From Aequorivita xiaoshiensis (GTDB lineage: Bacteria; Bacteroidota; Bacteroidia; Flavobacteriales; Flavobacteriaceae), in NCBI RefSeq assembly GCF_022008395.1, contig NZ_JAIRBB010000007.1, positions 62,001 to 126,000 of the forward strand: DNA of 64,000 nt, given 5' to 3'. Below, piece after piece: positions 1 to 8,784 of the stretch; the first letter of the stretch is position 1; the number at the start of each line of letters is the position of its first letter. The position numbers and the translations under genes were made by a program. The notes below the pieces were generated by a model that made no database searches, was not told the origin of the DNA, and saw nothing but the letters and a program-made list of their open reading frames with translations.

Positions 1-861
1 GAAGAAACTCAAGAATTACTTAAACAGAAATTTGATAAAATATTTTTTACTGGAAGTACTACAGTTGGTAAGATAGTCTATAAAGCTGCTGCCGAAAACT
101 TAACTCCAGTTACTTTAGAGCTTGGAGGCAAAAGCCCTGCTATTGTTACGGAGAATTGTAATTTAAAAGTTTCAGTAAAACGTTTAGTTTGGGGTAAATT
201 TTTAAATTCCGGCCAAACTTGCATCGCTCCAGATTATGTATTGGTTCATAACAGTATTGAACAAAGATTTCTCAATCAACTAAAAATAGAAATTGAAAGT
301 CAACACTTCGCTTTTGAAAATGATAATTTTCTCCAAATTATCAATAATAAAAACTTTGACAGATTGGTTAAAATGCTCGACCCGCAAAAAATATTTTACG
401 GAGGCGAAACGAATCGCGAATCGCGCTATATTCAACCTACTGTAATGCAAAATGTAAATTTTGACGATGTCGTGATGCAAGAGGAGATTTTCGGCCCTAT
501 ACTTCCTGTAATTACATATGAAACTATTGAAGAGGCGATTGTAAAAGTAAATAGTTTACCTAAACCATTATCCTGCTATGTATTCACAAAAAGCAATGCC
601 ATTAAAAAGAAAGTTTTAAAAGAAATCTCCTTTGGTGGTGGGGCAATTAATGAAACAGTGATGCACATCACAAACGAAAATTTACCATTTGGAGGTGTTG
701 GTTTTAGTGGAATTGGTAATTATCACGGGGAAGCTGGATTTAAAGCATTTACCCATTATAAAAGTATTATGGATAAACCAACTTGGTTTGATCCTTTTAT
801 AAAATATTATCCTCATACAAACTTTAGATTAAAGCTGATGCGCTGGATTATGAAGTTGTAA
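1..861 (+). CDS. Aldehyde dehydrogenase family protein, 5' end outside the window
   Basis: NAD(P)-dependent oxidation of an aldehyde to the acid. The frame is open from base 1, so only the last 286 residues are present; family members run to about 455 residues. Visible are FTGST (fragment residues 16-20, cofactor-binding segment), LELGGKSP with the catalytic Glu at fragment residue 40, and GQTC with the catalytic Cys at residue 74. The C-terminal half ends in a basic, hydrophobic tail, as in the short class 3-like (fatty aldehyde) enzymes. An internal start at 241 would remove both catalytic residues and is not credible. Substrate cannot be told from sequence. Confidence 0.93.
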   Translation, partial: EETQELLKQKFDKIFFTGSTTVGKIVYKAAAENLTPVTLELGGKSPAIVTENCNLKVSVKRLVWGKFLNSGQTCIAPDYVLVHNSIEQRFLNQLKIEIESQHFAFENDNFLQIINNKNFDRLVKMLDPQKIFYGGETNRESRYIQPTVMQNVNFDDVVMQEEIFGPILPVITYETIEEAIVKVNSLPKPLSCYVFTKSNAIKKKVLKEISFGGGAINETVMHITNENLPFGGVGFSGIGNYHGEAGFKAFTHYKSIMDKPTWFDPFIKYYPHTNFRLKLMRWIMKL

Positions 862-967
862 GAAGCTTTTTTTAACTTCACGCTTACCTTTTGCTAGTAG
901 GAAATAATTCATTTTCAGTAATCTCATAATTATTGCTTATATTCTGTACTAATTAATAAGTCAATAT

Positions 968-2260
968 ATGAAGTTGCGATTAACGCTTTTAATGGTTTTT
1001 TCTATTATGACGATTTCTGCTCAAAATTTTACCAAAAAAGCAATTAAACTGGACAATGCTTCTAGTTTAGACCCACTCATTGCTGCTGCTTGGGATAAAA
1101 AGTTAGTCTTGTTGGGAGAAGCCAGTCACGGTACCCATGAATATTACATATGGCGAGATAAAATAAGCAGAAGACTTATTGAAGAACACAACTTTAATTT
1201 CATTGCCGTGGAAGGTGATTTCGCTAGTCTTTATAAGTTAAATCAATATGTTAAGAATTTTGAGGGGGCAGGAAAGTCGGCAAGAGAAGTTTTAATGCAG
1301 TTGAATCGTTGGCCTACGTGGATGTGGGCAAATGAAGAAGTTGTAGCTCTTGCTGAATGGTTACGACAGTATAATGATAGTTTGCCTCCAAACAAGAAAG
1401 TTGGTTTTTATGGGATGGATGTTTACGACGAATGGGTTTCAAAAGAAATGGTGTTGGAAACACTTAAAAAAATAGATGAATCGAGCTATAATTATGTTAA
1501 ACTTCAATACAACTGCTTTAATCCTTATAAAGGCGATAGTTGGCAATATGCTCGTGCAGTTAAAGACGGAAAACCAGATTGCGAAGCTGCGACCGAAAGG
1601 GTAGTTACTTATATTAGAAATAATCGTGAAATTTTAGAGAACCTTTCAGATGACGAATATTTTTACTTGCTTCAAAATGCAATTGTAGTACATAATGCTG
1701 AAGAGTTTTATCGTGAAAGTATAGCTGCTAAAGATGCCGTTTCTTGGAACTCTAGAGTTTTTCATATGCGAGAAACAGTAGGCGATTTACTGGCGCTTTA
1801 TGGTAAAAATGCTAAAGGTGTAGTTTGGGCACATAACACGCATATTGGCGATGCTTCGTTTACTAGTATGCGAAATACAGGTGAAATAAATATCGGACAG
1901 CTAAAACGTGAAAATTTAGGGAAGGATAATGTTTTTCTAATTGGTTTTTCTAGTTACAAAGGAAAAGTAATTGCTGGTTCTAGATGGGGCGCTAGAATGG
2001 AAGAAATGACGATTCCTAGGGCATTAAGAAGTAGTGTTGAGTATAAACTTAAGAAAACCGGTTTGGATGCTTTCTATCTAATTTTTGACGAAGAAGATAG
2101 AAAGGAAGAAAATCTAAAGGTTATGGGGCACCGTGCGATAGGAGTGGTATACAATCCCCAATTTGACAGAAGACAGTTTGTACCTACTATTATACCACTT
2201 CGATACGACGCGTTAATTTTTTTTAATGAAACAACAGCTTTGCAGCCCTTGCATAAATAG
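968..2260 (+). CDS. Erythromycin esterase family protein, exported
   Basis: A 430-residue member of the erythromycin esterase (EreA/EreB-like) fold family. It begins with a signal peptide (hydrophobic run ending in ISAQ near residue 19). The family motif GEASHGTHEYY, which carries the catalytic His, lies near residues 50-60, and further family blocks with conserved His and Glu (GMDVYDEW, WAHNTHIGDA) follow. Many chromosomal homologues do not inactivate macrolides, so resistance should not be assumed. The gene stands alone, about 100 bases after the aldehyde dehydrogenase, and converges on the metalloprotease gene with a gap of only 5 bases. Confidence 0.85.
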   Translation: MKLRLTLLMVFSIMTISAQNFTKKAIKLDNASSLDPLIAAAWDKKLVLLGEASHGTHEYYIWRDKISRRLIEEHNFNFIAVEGDFASLYKLNQYVKNFEGAGKSAREVLMQLNRWPTWMWANEEVVALAEWLRQYNDSLPPNKKVGFYGMDVYDEWVSKEMVLETLKKIDESSYNYVKLQYNCFNPYKGDSWQYARAVKDGKPDCEAATERVVTYIRNNREILENLSDDEYFYLLQNAIVVHNAEEFYRESIAAKDAVSWNSRVFHMRETVGDLLALYGKNAKGVVWAHNTHIGDASFTSMRNTGEINIGQLKRENLGKDNVFLIGFSSYKGKVIAGSRWGARMEEMTIPRALRSSVEYKLKKTGLDAFYLIFDEEDRKEENLKVMGHRAIGVVYNPQFDRRQFVPTIIPLRYDALIFFNETTALQPLHK

Positions 2261-2265
2261 AGGGA

Positions 2266-3498
2266 CTACTTATTCAAATTCTTAAATCTTTGCAACAGTG
2301 TAGGGTGCGAATAGTGTGCGAAAACATAGAGAGGGTGTGGAGTTAGGTTACTTAAACTATTCTTCGAAAGTTTTTTTAAACCTGAAATTAGCGGTTCTGA
2401 TGCGAAAGTGTTTTTAGCATAATCATCTGCTTGGTATTCAAACTTCCTACTTAAGTAATTCATTATTAAACTTGTAATCCCAGAAATCGGGCTATATAAC
2501 ACTCCAAATGCCACCAACCCAATGTGAAACGATGGTTGAGAAACATTTAAGGCTTCAGAAAGTAAAGGGTTCCCAATAAATAAAGATAATAACCACAACG
2601 TAAATCCTGTGGTTAAAATGGCAACTAGTAGGTTGATAATAATGTGATTGCGTTTATAATGGCCTACTTCGTGCGCGAGGACGGCCACTATTTCTTTTTC
2701 GTTTAAATCATTAATTAGGGTGTCGTAAAGTGTTACGCGTTTCTCACTTCCAAATCCTGAGAAATAAGCATTTGCTTTTGTACTTCTTTTACTTCCGTCA
2801 ATAACAAAAATTTTGTCTAAAGTAAAACCAACTTTCGATGCGTATTTTTCAATTTCTGAACGCAAGAAACCTTCTTCTAAAGGAGTTTGTTTGTTAAATA
2901 AAGGAACTATAAAGCGTGCGTAAAATAAATTCATCAGCACAGTAAATACGGTTATAATTCCCCAAGCATAAAGCCAAAAATTTTCTCCTGTGGTTTGATA
3001 AAACCAAATTATTGCTCCTAAAATTATTCCACCAAGAACTGCACCCATAAGCCATCCTTTCAATTTATCGAGAAAGAATGTTTTACGAGATGTTTTATTG
3101 AAACCGTATTTTTCTTCAATAACAAATGTGCTGTAATAGCTAAATGGAGTATTTAAAATATCACTTGCAATCATTATAATGCCAAAGAAAACCAAAGCAA
3201 TTATTATTTCATTGTTGGAAATGGAACGCGCTAAATTGTCAACATATGCGAAGCCATCGAAAAAGAAGAATAGGAGCGTGGCTATTAAAGAAATGGATGA
3301 AGTAAGCAGTCCGAATTTATAACGCTCTGTTTTATATCGTTGGGATTTTTGATATTCCTGTTCATCAAAAATATCCTGTAATTCGGTAGGAAGAGAATCA
3401 CTAAAGTGTTTTGCATTCAAGTAATCCAACGCCTGGTCAATAATAAAACTGACAATTAATATTCCTATTATTATATAGAAAAGAGTTTCTGGACTCAT
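2266..3498 (-). CDS. M48 family metalloprotease, Ste24/CAAX-protease type
   Basis: An integral membrane zinc protease of 410 residues. It has an N-terminal membrane segment, several more hydrophobic segments, and the zinc motif HEVGH at residues 276-280 followed by further membrane helices. The third zinc ligand is expected in the C-terminal block FEYQADDYA. The order and length match Ste24-type (CAAX prenyl protease 1) M48 enzymes rather than HtpX, which is shorter. In bacteria these proteins probably take part in membrane protein quality control, as prenylation is absent; that role is inferred from the family. Confidence 0.9.
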   Translation of the reverse strand: MSPETLFYIIIGILIVSFIIDQALDYLNAKHFSDSLPTELQDIFDEQEYQKSQRYKTERYKFGLLTSSISLIATLLFFFFDGFAYVDNLARSISNNEIIIALVFFGIIMIASDILNTPFSYYSTFVIEEKYGFNKTSRKTFFLDKLKGWLMGAVLGGIILGAIIWFYQTTGENFWLYAWGIITVFTVLMNLFYARFIVPLFNKQTPLEEGFLRSEIEKYASKVGFTLDKIFVIDGSKRSTKANAYFSGFGSEKRVTLYDTLINDLNEKEIVAVLAHEVGHYKRNHIIINLLVAILTTGFTLWLLSLFIGNPLLSEALNVSQPSFHIGLVAFGVLYSPISGITSLIMNYLSRKFEYQADDYAKNTFASEPLISGLKKLSKNSLSNLTPHPLYVFAHYSHPTLLQRFKNLNK

Positions 3499-3604
3499 AA
3501 GTTAGGTTCTAAATTTTAAGCACCAAAATCCAATACAAGTCATTAATTAAAACTCTGACTTTTTTTTTGGGATTTAGGATTTGGACTTATGTGATTTACG
3601 AAAT

Positions 3605-4444
3605 TTACTTTAGGAAATTTCGCTGCCTTTTGGCTTCAAAGATAAGGATTCCCGCAGCTACAGACACATTCATACTGTCAATTTCCCCTTGCATTGGGAT
3701 GATGATATTTTGAGTGCTGTTTTCTAGCCATTCATCACTTAAACCAGTTGCTTCTGTGCCAACTACAATTGCTGTACTTTCTATAAAATCGCAAGTGTGA
3801 TATGGTACGGACGCTTGTAAGGCAGCACAATAGATGTTGATGTTGTTTTCTTTTAGAAATGCGATAATTTCCGAAGTACTTCCCGTCGCAATGTTATTTG
3901 TAAACAAACATCCCACGCTACTGCGGATAATATTTGGGTTGTACATATCAGTTTTAGGGTTGGCGATTATTACAGCATCAACATTAGCAGCATCAGCAGT
4001 GCGAAGAATAGCCCCAATGTTGCCAGGTTTTTCAGGTGCTTCAGCAATTAAGATTAAAGGTCCTCTAGATACGTTCGAGGAACCGTTATTAAGAGAGTTC
4101 GAAATCGTTAATGTAGAAATACTTAAATCTTTTACCATTGCAATCGCCAAAACTCCTTCCGTTGAGCTTCGATAAGCTAGTTTTTCATAGATTTCTGAAG
4201 TGATTTCTATGATTTCAGTGTTCGTACTTACAGATTTCTTTAGCGCATCAAAATCTTTTTTAGAAATTATTTCAAGACAATATAATAAGGTTTTTAACTG
4301 ATATCCTCCTTTTACTGCAAGTGAAATTTCACGTAGTCCTTCTATAAAGAAAAGACCTGTTTTTCTACGTTCACGCGATTTTTCTTGAAGGAGAAAAATC
4401 TGTTTTATCAACGGATTTTGAAGACTTGTAATTGATTTTTGCAT
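3605..4444 (-). CDS. TrmH/SpoU-family RNA 2'-O-methyltransferase
   Basis: SPOUT-class enzyme that methylates a ribose 2'-OH of rRNA or tRNA with S-adenosylmethionine. The N-terminal 100 residues form a substrate-binding domain (KQIFLLQEKSRERRKTGLFF is typical of RlmB/TrmH-like proteins). The catalytic knot domain shows PGNIGAILRTADA near residue 140, VGTEATGLS, and the closing block IPMQGEIDSMNVSVAAG. The target base is not predictable from sequence. A -7-like box (TATCTTTG) ends only 4 bases before the ATG, so the message may be leaderless. Confidence 0.9.
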   Translation of the reverse strand: MQKSITSLQNPLIKQIFLLQEKSRERRKTGLFFIEGLREISLAVKGGYQLKTLLYCLEIISKKDFDALKKSVSTNTEIIEITSEIYEKLAYRSSTEGVLAIAMVKDLSISTLTISNSLNNGSSNVSRGPLILIAEAPEKPGNIGAILRTADAANVDAVIIANPKTDMYNPNIIRSSVGCLFTNNIATGSTSEIIAFLKENNINIYCAALQASVPYHTCDFIESTAIVVGTEATGLSDEWLENSTQNIIIPMQGEIDSMNVSVAAGILIFEAKRQRNFLK

Positions 4445-4448
4445 TTTG

Positions 4449-4456
4449 CAAAGATA
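4449..4456 (-). promoter_or_regulatory. Possible promoter -7 box for the RNA methyltransferase
   Basis: The minus strand reads TATCTTTG, an exact match to the Bacteroidota -7 form TAnnTTTG, 4 bases before the ATG at 4444. At the right distance upstream (19 bases) the triplet is CTG, one base from TTG. If real, the transcript would begin at or next to the start codon. Confidence 0.45.
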
Positions 4457-4458
4457 AG

Positions 4459-5094
4459 CTACATATACTTATGTGCAGTTCCTAAATTTATGCGAAGTCC
4501 GAAACTAATGTTGAGGTAATTAGCACCATTAAAAGTGTCTTTTAATTCGTTAGGAACATTCACATTCATAAAATCGTGACGTAATTCCGTAGAAGCGTAA
4601 ACACCTAAATAGTTTGAGAATCGATAGCTTACTTCAGGATTTAACCAAACTGCAGTTGCGGTATCGCTAAAATTGTCACCTGTGGCGTGATTGCGATAGG
4701 TTGAATACCCAATTCCAAGTCCTATGCTAGCGTCAAAATCGCCTATGTGCTTTTCATAATTAACCATCCCTCCAAACACATAATTATTGGATCGGAAATA
4801 GTTTCCTATTAGCTCGGGGTTGGAAACATTAGATTTAAAAAAACTGAAATATGGGCCAACATATAAGTCTTCAATTGTATTAATTTTAAAAGAAAATCTC
4901 GCTCCCATTTTTAAATCCAATCCATTGTTTGCAAAATTATCACCAAAAGCAATTGGAAAATATGGGCCAATACTTATGTTGCCAATGTTCTTACCTGGTC
5001 CTAAGCTGTCTATTTTAGTAGTTTCTGTTTGCTGTGCAAGTGCGGTGGATGAAATAAATAACGCCAACACAAAAGTTCTAATATTCAAAAACAT
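4459..5094 (-). CDS. Outer membrane beta-barrel-like protein, function unknown
   Basis: A 211-residue exported protein. A signal peptide (LALFISSTALAQ) ends near residue 21. The rest alternates polar and aromatic residues in the manner of a small outer membrane beta barrel (repeated strands with Tyr/Phe, short glycine turns) and closes with a strand near LNISFGLRINLG. No specific family is recognised. Its start overlaps the end of the upstream lipoprotein gene by 17 bases, so the two are probably translated from one message and may act together at the outer membrane. Confidence 0.7.
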   Translation of the reverse strand: MFLNIRTFVLALFISSTALAQQTETTKIDSLGPGKNIGNISIGPYFPIAFGDNFANNGLDLKMGARFSFKINTIEDLYVGPYFSFFKSNVSNPELIGNYFRSNNYVFGGMVNYEKHIGDFDASIGLGIGYSTYRNHATGDNFSDTATAVWLNPEVSYRFSNYLGVYASTELRHDFMNVNVPNELKDTFNGANYLNISFGLRINLGTAHKYM

Positions 5095-5788
5095 ATGTAT
5101 TTTCAGGGTTTGTTAGTGGGATGGAAATTGATTGTTCAGGCTCGCCATTCAATTTGTAAATAAAATCAACAGTTGAACCTAGTTGACTTTCTACATTCAT
5201 ATAAATATCTGAGTATTCGGAGTCTAAAAATCTAAATTCAAAATCCTCATCTTCACATTGGTTAAAATCATTGCCATTTAAGTCAACTCTACAAATAGCG
5301 GAATCATAGTCTAATTTGAATTCAAGAGTATTAGTGTCTCCTGGAATGTTGTTGATATGGAGGTTTAGTTTTGCGTACTTGTTTAGCTGAATAACTCCTA
5401 GATTATATGTTGTAGCATTGCGGTTACTGGTTTCGTCGTAAAACGCTTTGGCAGAATAATCTATATTTTCAATTAGCTCGGTATCATAGTGGTAATACCA
5501 TATTTCACCAAAGGGTTTTGAATTAACTGCTATATAAAAATTATAAGGAGGTTTGGACATAAGCGAAGTGAATTCAAATTGTCCGTTTTCATCACTTATA
5601 GCTTCGCCTAAAATTGCATTACGGGTTGTTTGAGAGCGTACCGAAATATTTGGTATAGGGTTGTTGTCACTGTTAACAATGGTTCCTGTAACCAAAACAC
5701 GTTTATCATTCATTATATCAACCTCACAAGATTGAAAGAGCAATACCATACCAAGTAGAAAGTATTGAAATAAATGTTTTCTTCTCAT
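5078..5788 (-). CDS. Lipoprotein with a carboxypeptidase-regulatory-like domain
   Basis: I start it at the ATG at 5788 and not at the upstream one at 5830, because this gives a clean lipoprotein signal: MRRKHLF, a hydrophobic stretch, then LFQSCEVD with the lipobox Cys near residue 22. The first 100 residues fit a carboxypeptidase-regulatory-like beta sandwich (VLVTGTIVNSDNNPIPNI, then a DENGQFEFTS block), common in Bacteroidota surface proteins. The rest has no recognised domain. It overlaps the following barrel-like gene by 17 bases; function is unknown. Confidence 0.75.
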   Translation of the reverse strand: MRRKHLFQYFLLGMVLLFQSCEVDIMNDKRVLVTGTIVNSDNNPIPNISVRSQTTRNAILGEAISDENGQFEFTSLMSKPPYNFYIAVNSKPFGEIWYYHYDTELIENIDYSAKAFYDETSNRNATTYNLGVIQLNKYAKLNLHINNIPGDTNTLEFKLDYDSAICRVDLNGNDFNQCEDEDFEFRFLDSEYSDIYMNVESQLGSTVDFIYKLNGEPEQSISIPLTNPENTYVFEY

Positions 5789-5929
5789 AAATAAGCAATT
5801 TTGAATGGGGCAAGAATAATAAAAAAACACCTCAATTATTAAAGAAATCGCTAATTTTTCCTTTTAAATAGGGCTGCTTTTATCAATTATATCATCTAAT
5901 TCAAATATTATTAAAAGAACCCAGAACAA

Positions 5930-6997
5930 TTATAAAGTTCTCTCTTCGAAATAGTTAACCACCAAAGCCACCATATAATTATAACTCTTTATACCATCAC
6001 TTTGATTATTTGCTTTTAAGAAATTATCCCAAAATACTTTTGAAAATGTTTCCAAAGGGTTTTCATAACTTCCCCAAAAATCTTGCATTTCTCTATAGCT
6101 GTCTAAAATTCCTGGGTTAATGGTTTTTGTTAATTCAAAAAAATCATCTTCACTGTTTCTAAACACATCGCTTAGTAAATAGCGAAGTGTAAATATGTGA
6201 CCCGCGTATTGTATATAAGTATCGTTATTGTGAAGGGTTGCTAAAGTTGCGATAAAATTAGCTTCATTTTCGGCAGCGTAACCAATTTGATGTGCTTCTT
6301 CGTGACAGACCACAACTGGAAATTTATACGTTTTAATTAAATTATTCACTTGTGCTTCTCCAGAAAACGGGTTTATGTAACCGCTGTACCCCATATAGGT
6401 TAATCCTAAGCTCCAACCGCTATTTTTAATACTTCGAGGAGAGTAGGCGAGTTGTGGGAATTCTTTTTCTAAATTAATATAGCCATTTATGGATTTTTCC
6501 AACATTGTTTTTTGAGTATAGGGAACCGCTACTTTTAGAGTATCACCCCCGTTTAGTTCATTGTGCAATGTGTTGCTCTTTTCAATAAATTTTTTAGTTG
6601 TTTCCAGTAATTGCTCGTAGCTGTAATCGCTTTCTAATTGCAGCGATTTATGAAGGGGTAATCTATAGTAATTGAAAGCCCAAAGTATATGGAACATAAA
6701 ATATACCACTGAAACTGCAGCAGTAATGTCTATTAAAACTCGAAATGGTTCAAAACGAAGTCGATGAGAGTTTTTGTACACCCATCGTATGGCAATAATA
6801 CCAATTAGTAAATAAAAAACGTCTCCAACCGAAAATGGAACCCAACCAAATAAATAGCGAGAGATTTTTGAAATTATGGGGTACAATCCCAAACTGTAAT
6901 ACTTCTCTACAAATTCGGGAAAATTCTTTAGAATTTGAAGCAGAGATATCTGTATTGGTAGTAGCAGCGCAATGATTAGTGAGGTTCGTCTTTGCAT
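5930..6997 (-). CDS. DUF3810 family membrane protein with a zinc-peptidase motif
   Basis: A 355-residue protein with three hydrophobic segments in the first 130 residues followed by a large soluble part. The soluble part contains HEEAH at residues 232-236 within VVVCHEEAHQIG, a gluzincin-type zinc motif, and a downstream acidic block (AAENEANFIA) that could supply the third zinc ligand. This combination is typical of DUF3810, a Bacteroidota family without a demonstrated function. A membrane-anchored metallopeptidase is the best inference. It is transcribed alone, divergent from pepD. Confidence 0.82.
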   Translation of the reverse strand: MQRRTSLIIALLLPIQISLLQILKNFPEFVEKYYSLGLYPIISKISRYLFGWVPFSVGDVFYLLIGIIAIRWVYKNSHRLRFEPFRVLIDITAAVSVVYFMFHILWAFNYYRLPLHKSLQLESDYSYEQLLETTKKFIEKSNTLHNELNGGDTLKVAVPYTQKTMLEKSINGYINLEKEFPQLAYSPRSIKNSGWSLGLTYMGYSGYINPFSGEAQVNNLIKTYKFPVVVCHEEAHQIGYAAENEANFIATLATLHNNDTYIQYAGHIFTLRYLLSDVFRNSEDDFFELTKTINPGILDSYREMQDFWGSYENPLETFSKVFWDNFLKANNQSDGIKSYNYMVALVVNYFEERTL

Positions 6998-7193
6998 AAT
7001 TCAAACTTACAAAGGAATTCTTTCTCCTCATAATTTTTATAGCGGATGAAAAACGGTAATTTTGTGGAAATATGCCTCGAATTTAAAAGTCAATTAAACC
7101 TTCAAGAAGTTTCGCATATAAAGTGAAGAATAATTTGCAGGAGATTTGTGAATTCGCGGTAAGAATTTTTTCACAATAAAAATTATAACGTAT

Positions 7194-8645
7194 ATGAACC
7201 AAGAAATAAGAAACTTAGAGCCCAAAGCGCTTTGGAACAAATTTGCAGATCTTAACGCCGTACCGCGACCTTCAAAAAAGGAGGAACGTGTAATTGCTTT
7301 TATGAAAGACTTCGGAAAAAGTCTTGGATTGGAAACCATAGAAGATGAAGTAGGAAACGTAATTATCCGCAAGCCTGCAACTAAAGGAATGGAAGACCGA
7401 AAAATGATTATTTTACAAAGTCACTTAGATATGGTTCACCAAAAAAACAACGATACAGACTTCGATTTCGACAAGCAAGGAATTGAAATGTATGTTGATG
7501 GGGATTGGGTACGCGCTAAAGGAACTACACTTGGGGCGGACAATGGTTTAGGAGTTGCTACAATAATGGCGATACTTGAAAGTGACGATATAGAACATCC
7601 AGCAATAGAAGCGCTTTTCACTATAGATGAAGAAACAGGAATGACAGGTGCAAAAGGCTTAAAAGGAGGCATCTTGAAGGGAGATATACTTTTAAACTTA
7701 GACACAGAAGAAGATGATGAAATTGGAATTGGGTGTGCTGGGGGAGTAGATATTACTGCTACAGGCGAGTATAAAAATGTTGAAGCCTCTAAAAATGGGC
7801 AATCGTATATTATTAGTGTAAAAGGACTAAACGGTGGCCATAGTGGTATGGACATCATTAAGGGTCTTGGAAATGCAAATAAGTTGATGAACAGATTGCT
7901 TTTTGCTGCTAATGATTCTATGAATATAGCAAAGCTTGAAGGAGGTAGTCTTCGAAATGCAATTCCGCGTGAAAGTGTTGCTGAGGTTGTTGTTACAGAT
8001 GAAACTAAGTTTCAAGCAGCGTTCGAAAGCATGAAGAATGATATTCTTGTAGAGTATAAATCTTTAGAAGAGAATCTTTCAATTACTGCTGAAAAGAGCG
8101 ATGATACTTTTTCTAAAGTAATGCATGACGAATGTCAAACTAAGTTTTTAAATGTTATGAATGCTGCGCATAACGGTGTTTATAGAATGTCTCCCGACAT
8201 TGAAGACTTGGTGGAGACTTCAAATAATATTGCAAAAGTATCTGTTGCAGATGGTAGCATTAAAATTGAATGTCTAACCAGAAGTTCTGTTGAATCTTCA
8301 AAAGCGACTTTAGCAAATGCGTTAAAATCAACTTTTGAATTAGCAGGTTACGAGGTTAAGCTTTCAGGTGATTACCCTGGATGGGCACCAAATATGGATA
8401 GTGCTATTTTAAAAGTAATGGATAGTCTTTATGAAAAAATGAATGGTGAAAAAGCCAATGTTGCCGCATGTCATGCAGGGTTAGAATGTGGTATTCTAGG
8501 TCAGAATTATCCAGGGATGGATATGATTTCCTTTGGTCCAACTATTAGAGGAGCGCATTCTCCTGATGAGCGTGCAAGTATTTCTTCAGCTCAAAAATAC
8601 TGGGACTTTACTCTAGAAGTAATGAAGAATATTCCTAAGAAATAA
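7194..8645 (+). CDS. pepD: Beta-Ala-His (Xaa-His) dipeptidase PepD, M20 family
   Basis: Cytosolic metallo-dipeptidase with broad specificity, 483 residues, the usual length of PepD. Metal-binding blocks in order: SHLDMVHQK near residue 83, LGADNGLG near 118, and IDEETGMTGA near 147 with the catalytic Glu and neighbouring ligand; a further His ligand falls in the C-terminal block GAHSPDERASI. A central dimerisation (lid) domain lies between. The start ATG at 7194 gives the normal family N-terminus. A strong terminator follows at 8730-8762. Confidence 0.95.
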   Translation: MNQEIRNLEPKALWNKFADLNAVPRPSKKEERVIAFMKDFGKSLGLETIEDEVGNVIIRKPATKGMEDRKMIILQSHLDMVHQKNNDTDFDFDKQGIEMYVDGDWVRAKGTTLGADNGLGVATIMAILESDDIEHPAIEALFTIDEETGMTGAKGLKGGILKGDILLNLDTEEDDEIGIGCAGGVDITATGEYKNVEASKNGQSYIISVKGLNGGHSGMDIIKGLGNANKLMNRLLFAANDSMNIAKLEGGSLRNAIPRESVAEVVVTDETKFQAAFESMKNDILVEYKSLEENLSITAEKSDDTFSKVMHDECQTKFLNVMNAAHNGVYRMSPDIEDLVETSNNIAKVSVADGSIKIECLTRSSVESSKATLANALKSTFELAGYEVKLSGDYPGWAPNMDSAILKVMDSLYEKMNGEKANVAACHAGLECGILGQNYPGMDMISFGPTIRGAHSPDERASISSAQKYWDFTLEVMKNIPKK

Positions 8646-8729
8646 CGCTGAGTCGTTTCGTTATTCCAAAGATATAAGAATAGGGTAGGCTAATAGCTTA
8701 ACTAGCGCTTTTCAATTAATTTAAATAAA

Positions 8730-8762
8730 AAAGAGGAACTGATTTTAAATCAGTTCCTCTTT
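8730..8762. terminator. Bidirectional terminator between pepD and the PPIase gene
   Basis: A perfect 16-base inverted repeat (AAAGAGGAACTGATTT with its complement, one central base) with A and T runs on its outer sides. It lies between two convergent genes and can serve both. Confidence 0.85.
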
Positions 8763-8784
8763 ATGTATTTAGCAAGATTTGAAA

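Noticed and set aside
968-2260. Macrolide resistance gene
   Set aside because: The family match is good, but most chromosomal members lack shown esterase activity on macrolides and the context holds no resistance or mobile genes.
3834-4175. Open frame opposite the RNA methyltransferase gene
   Set aside because: The methyltransferase motifs on the other strand are clear, and this translation matches nothing recognisable.
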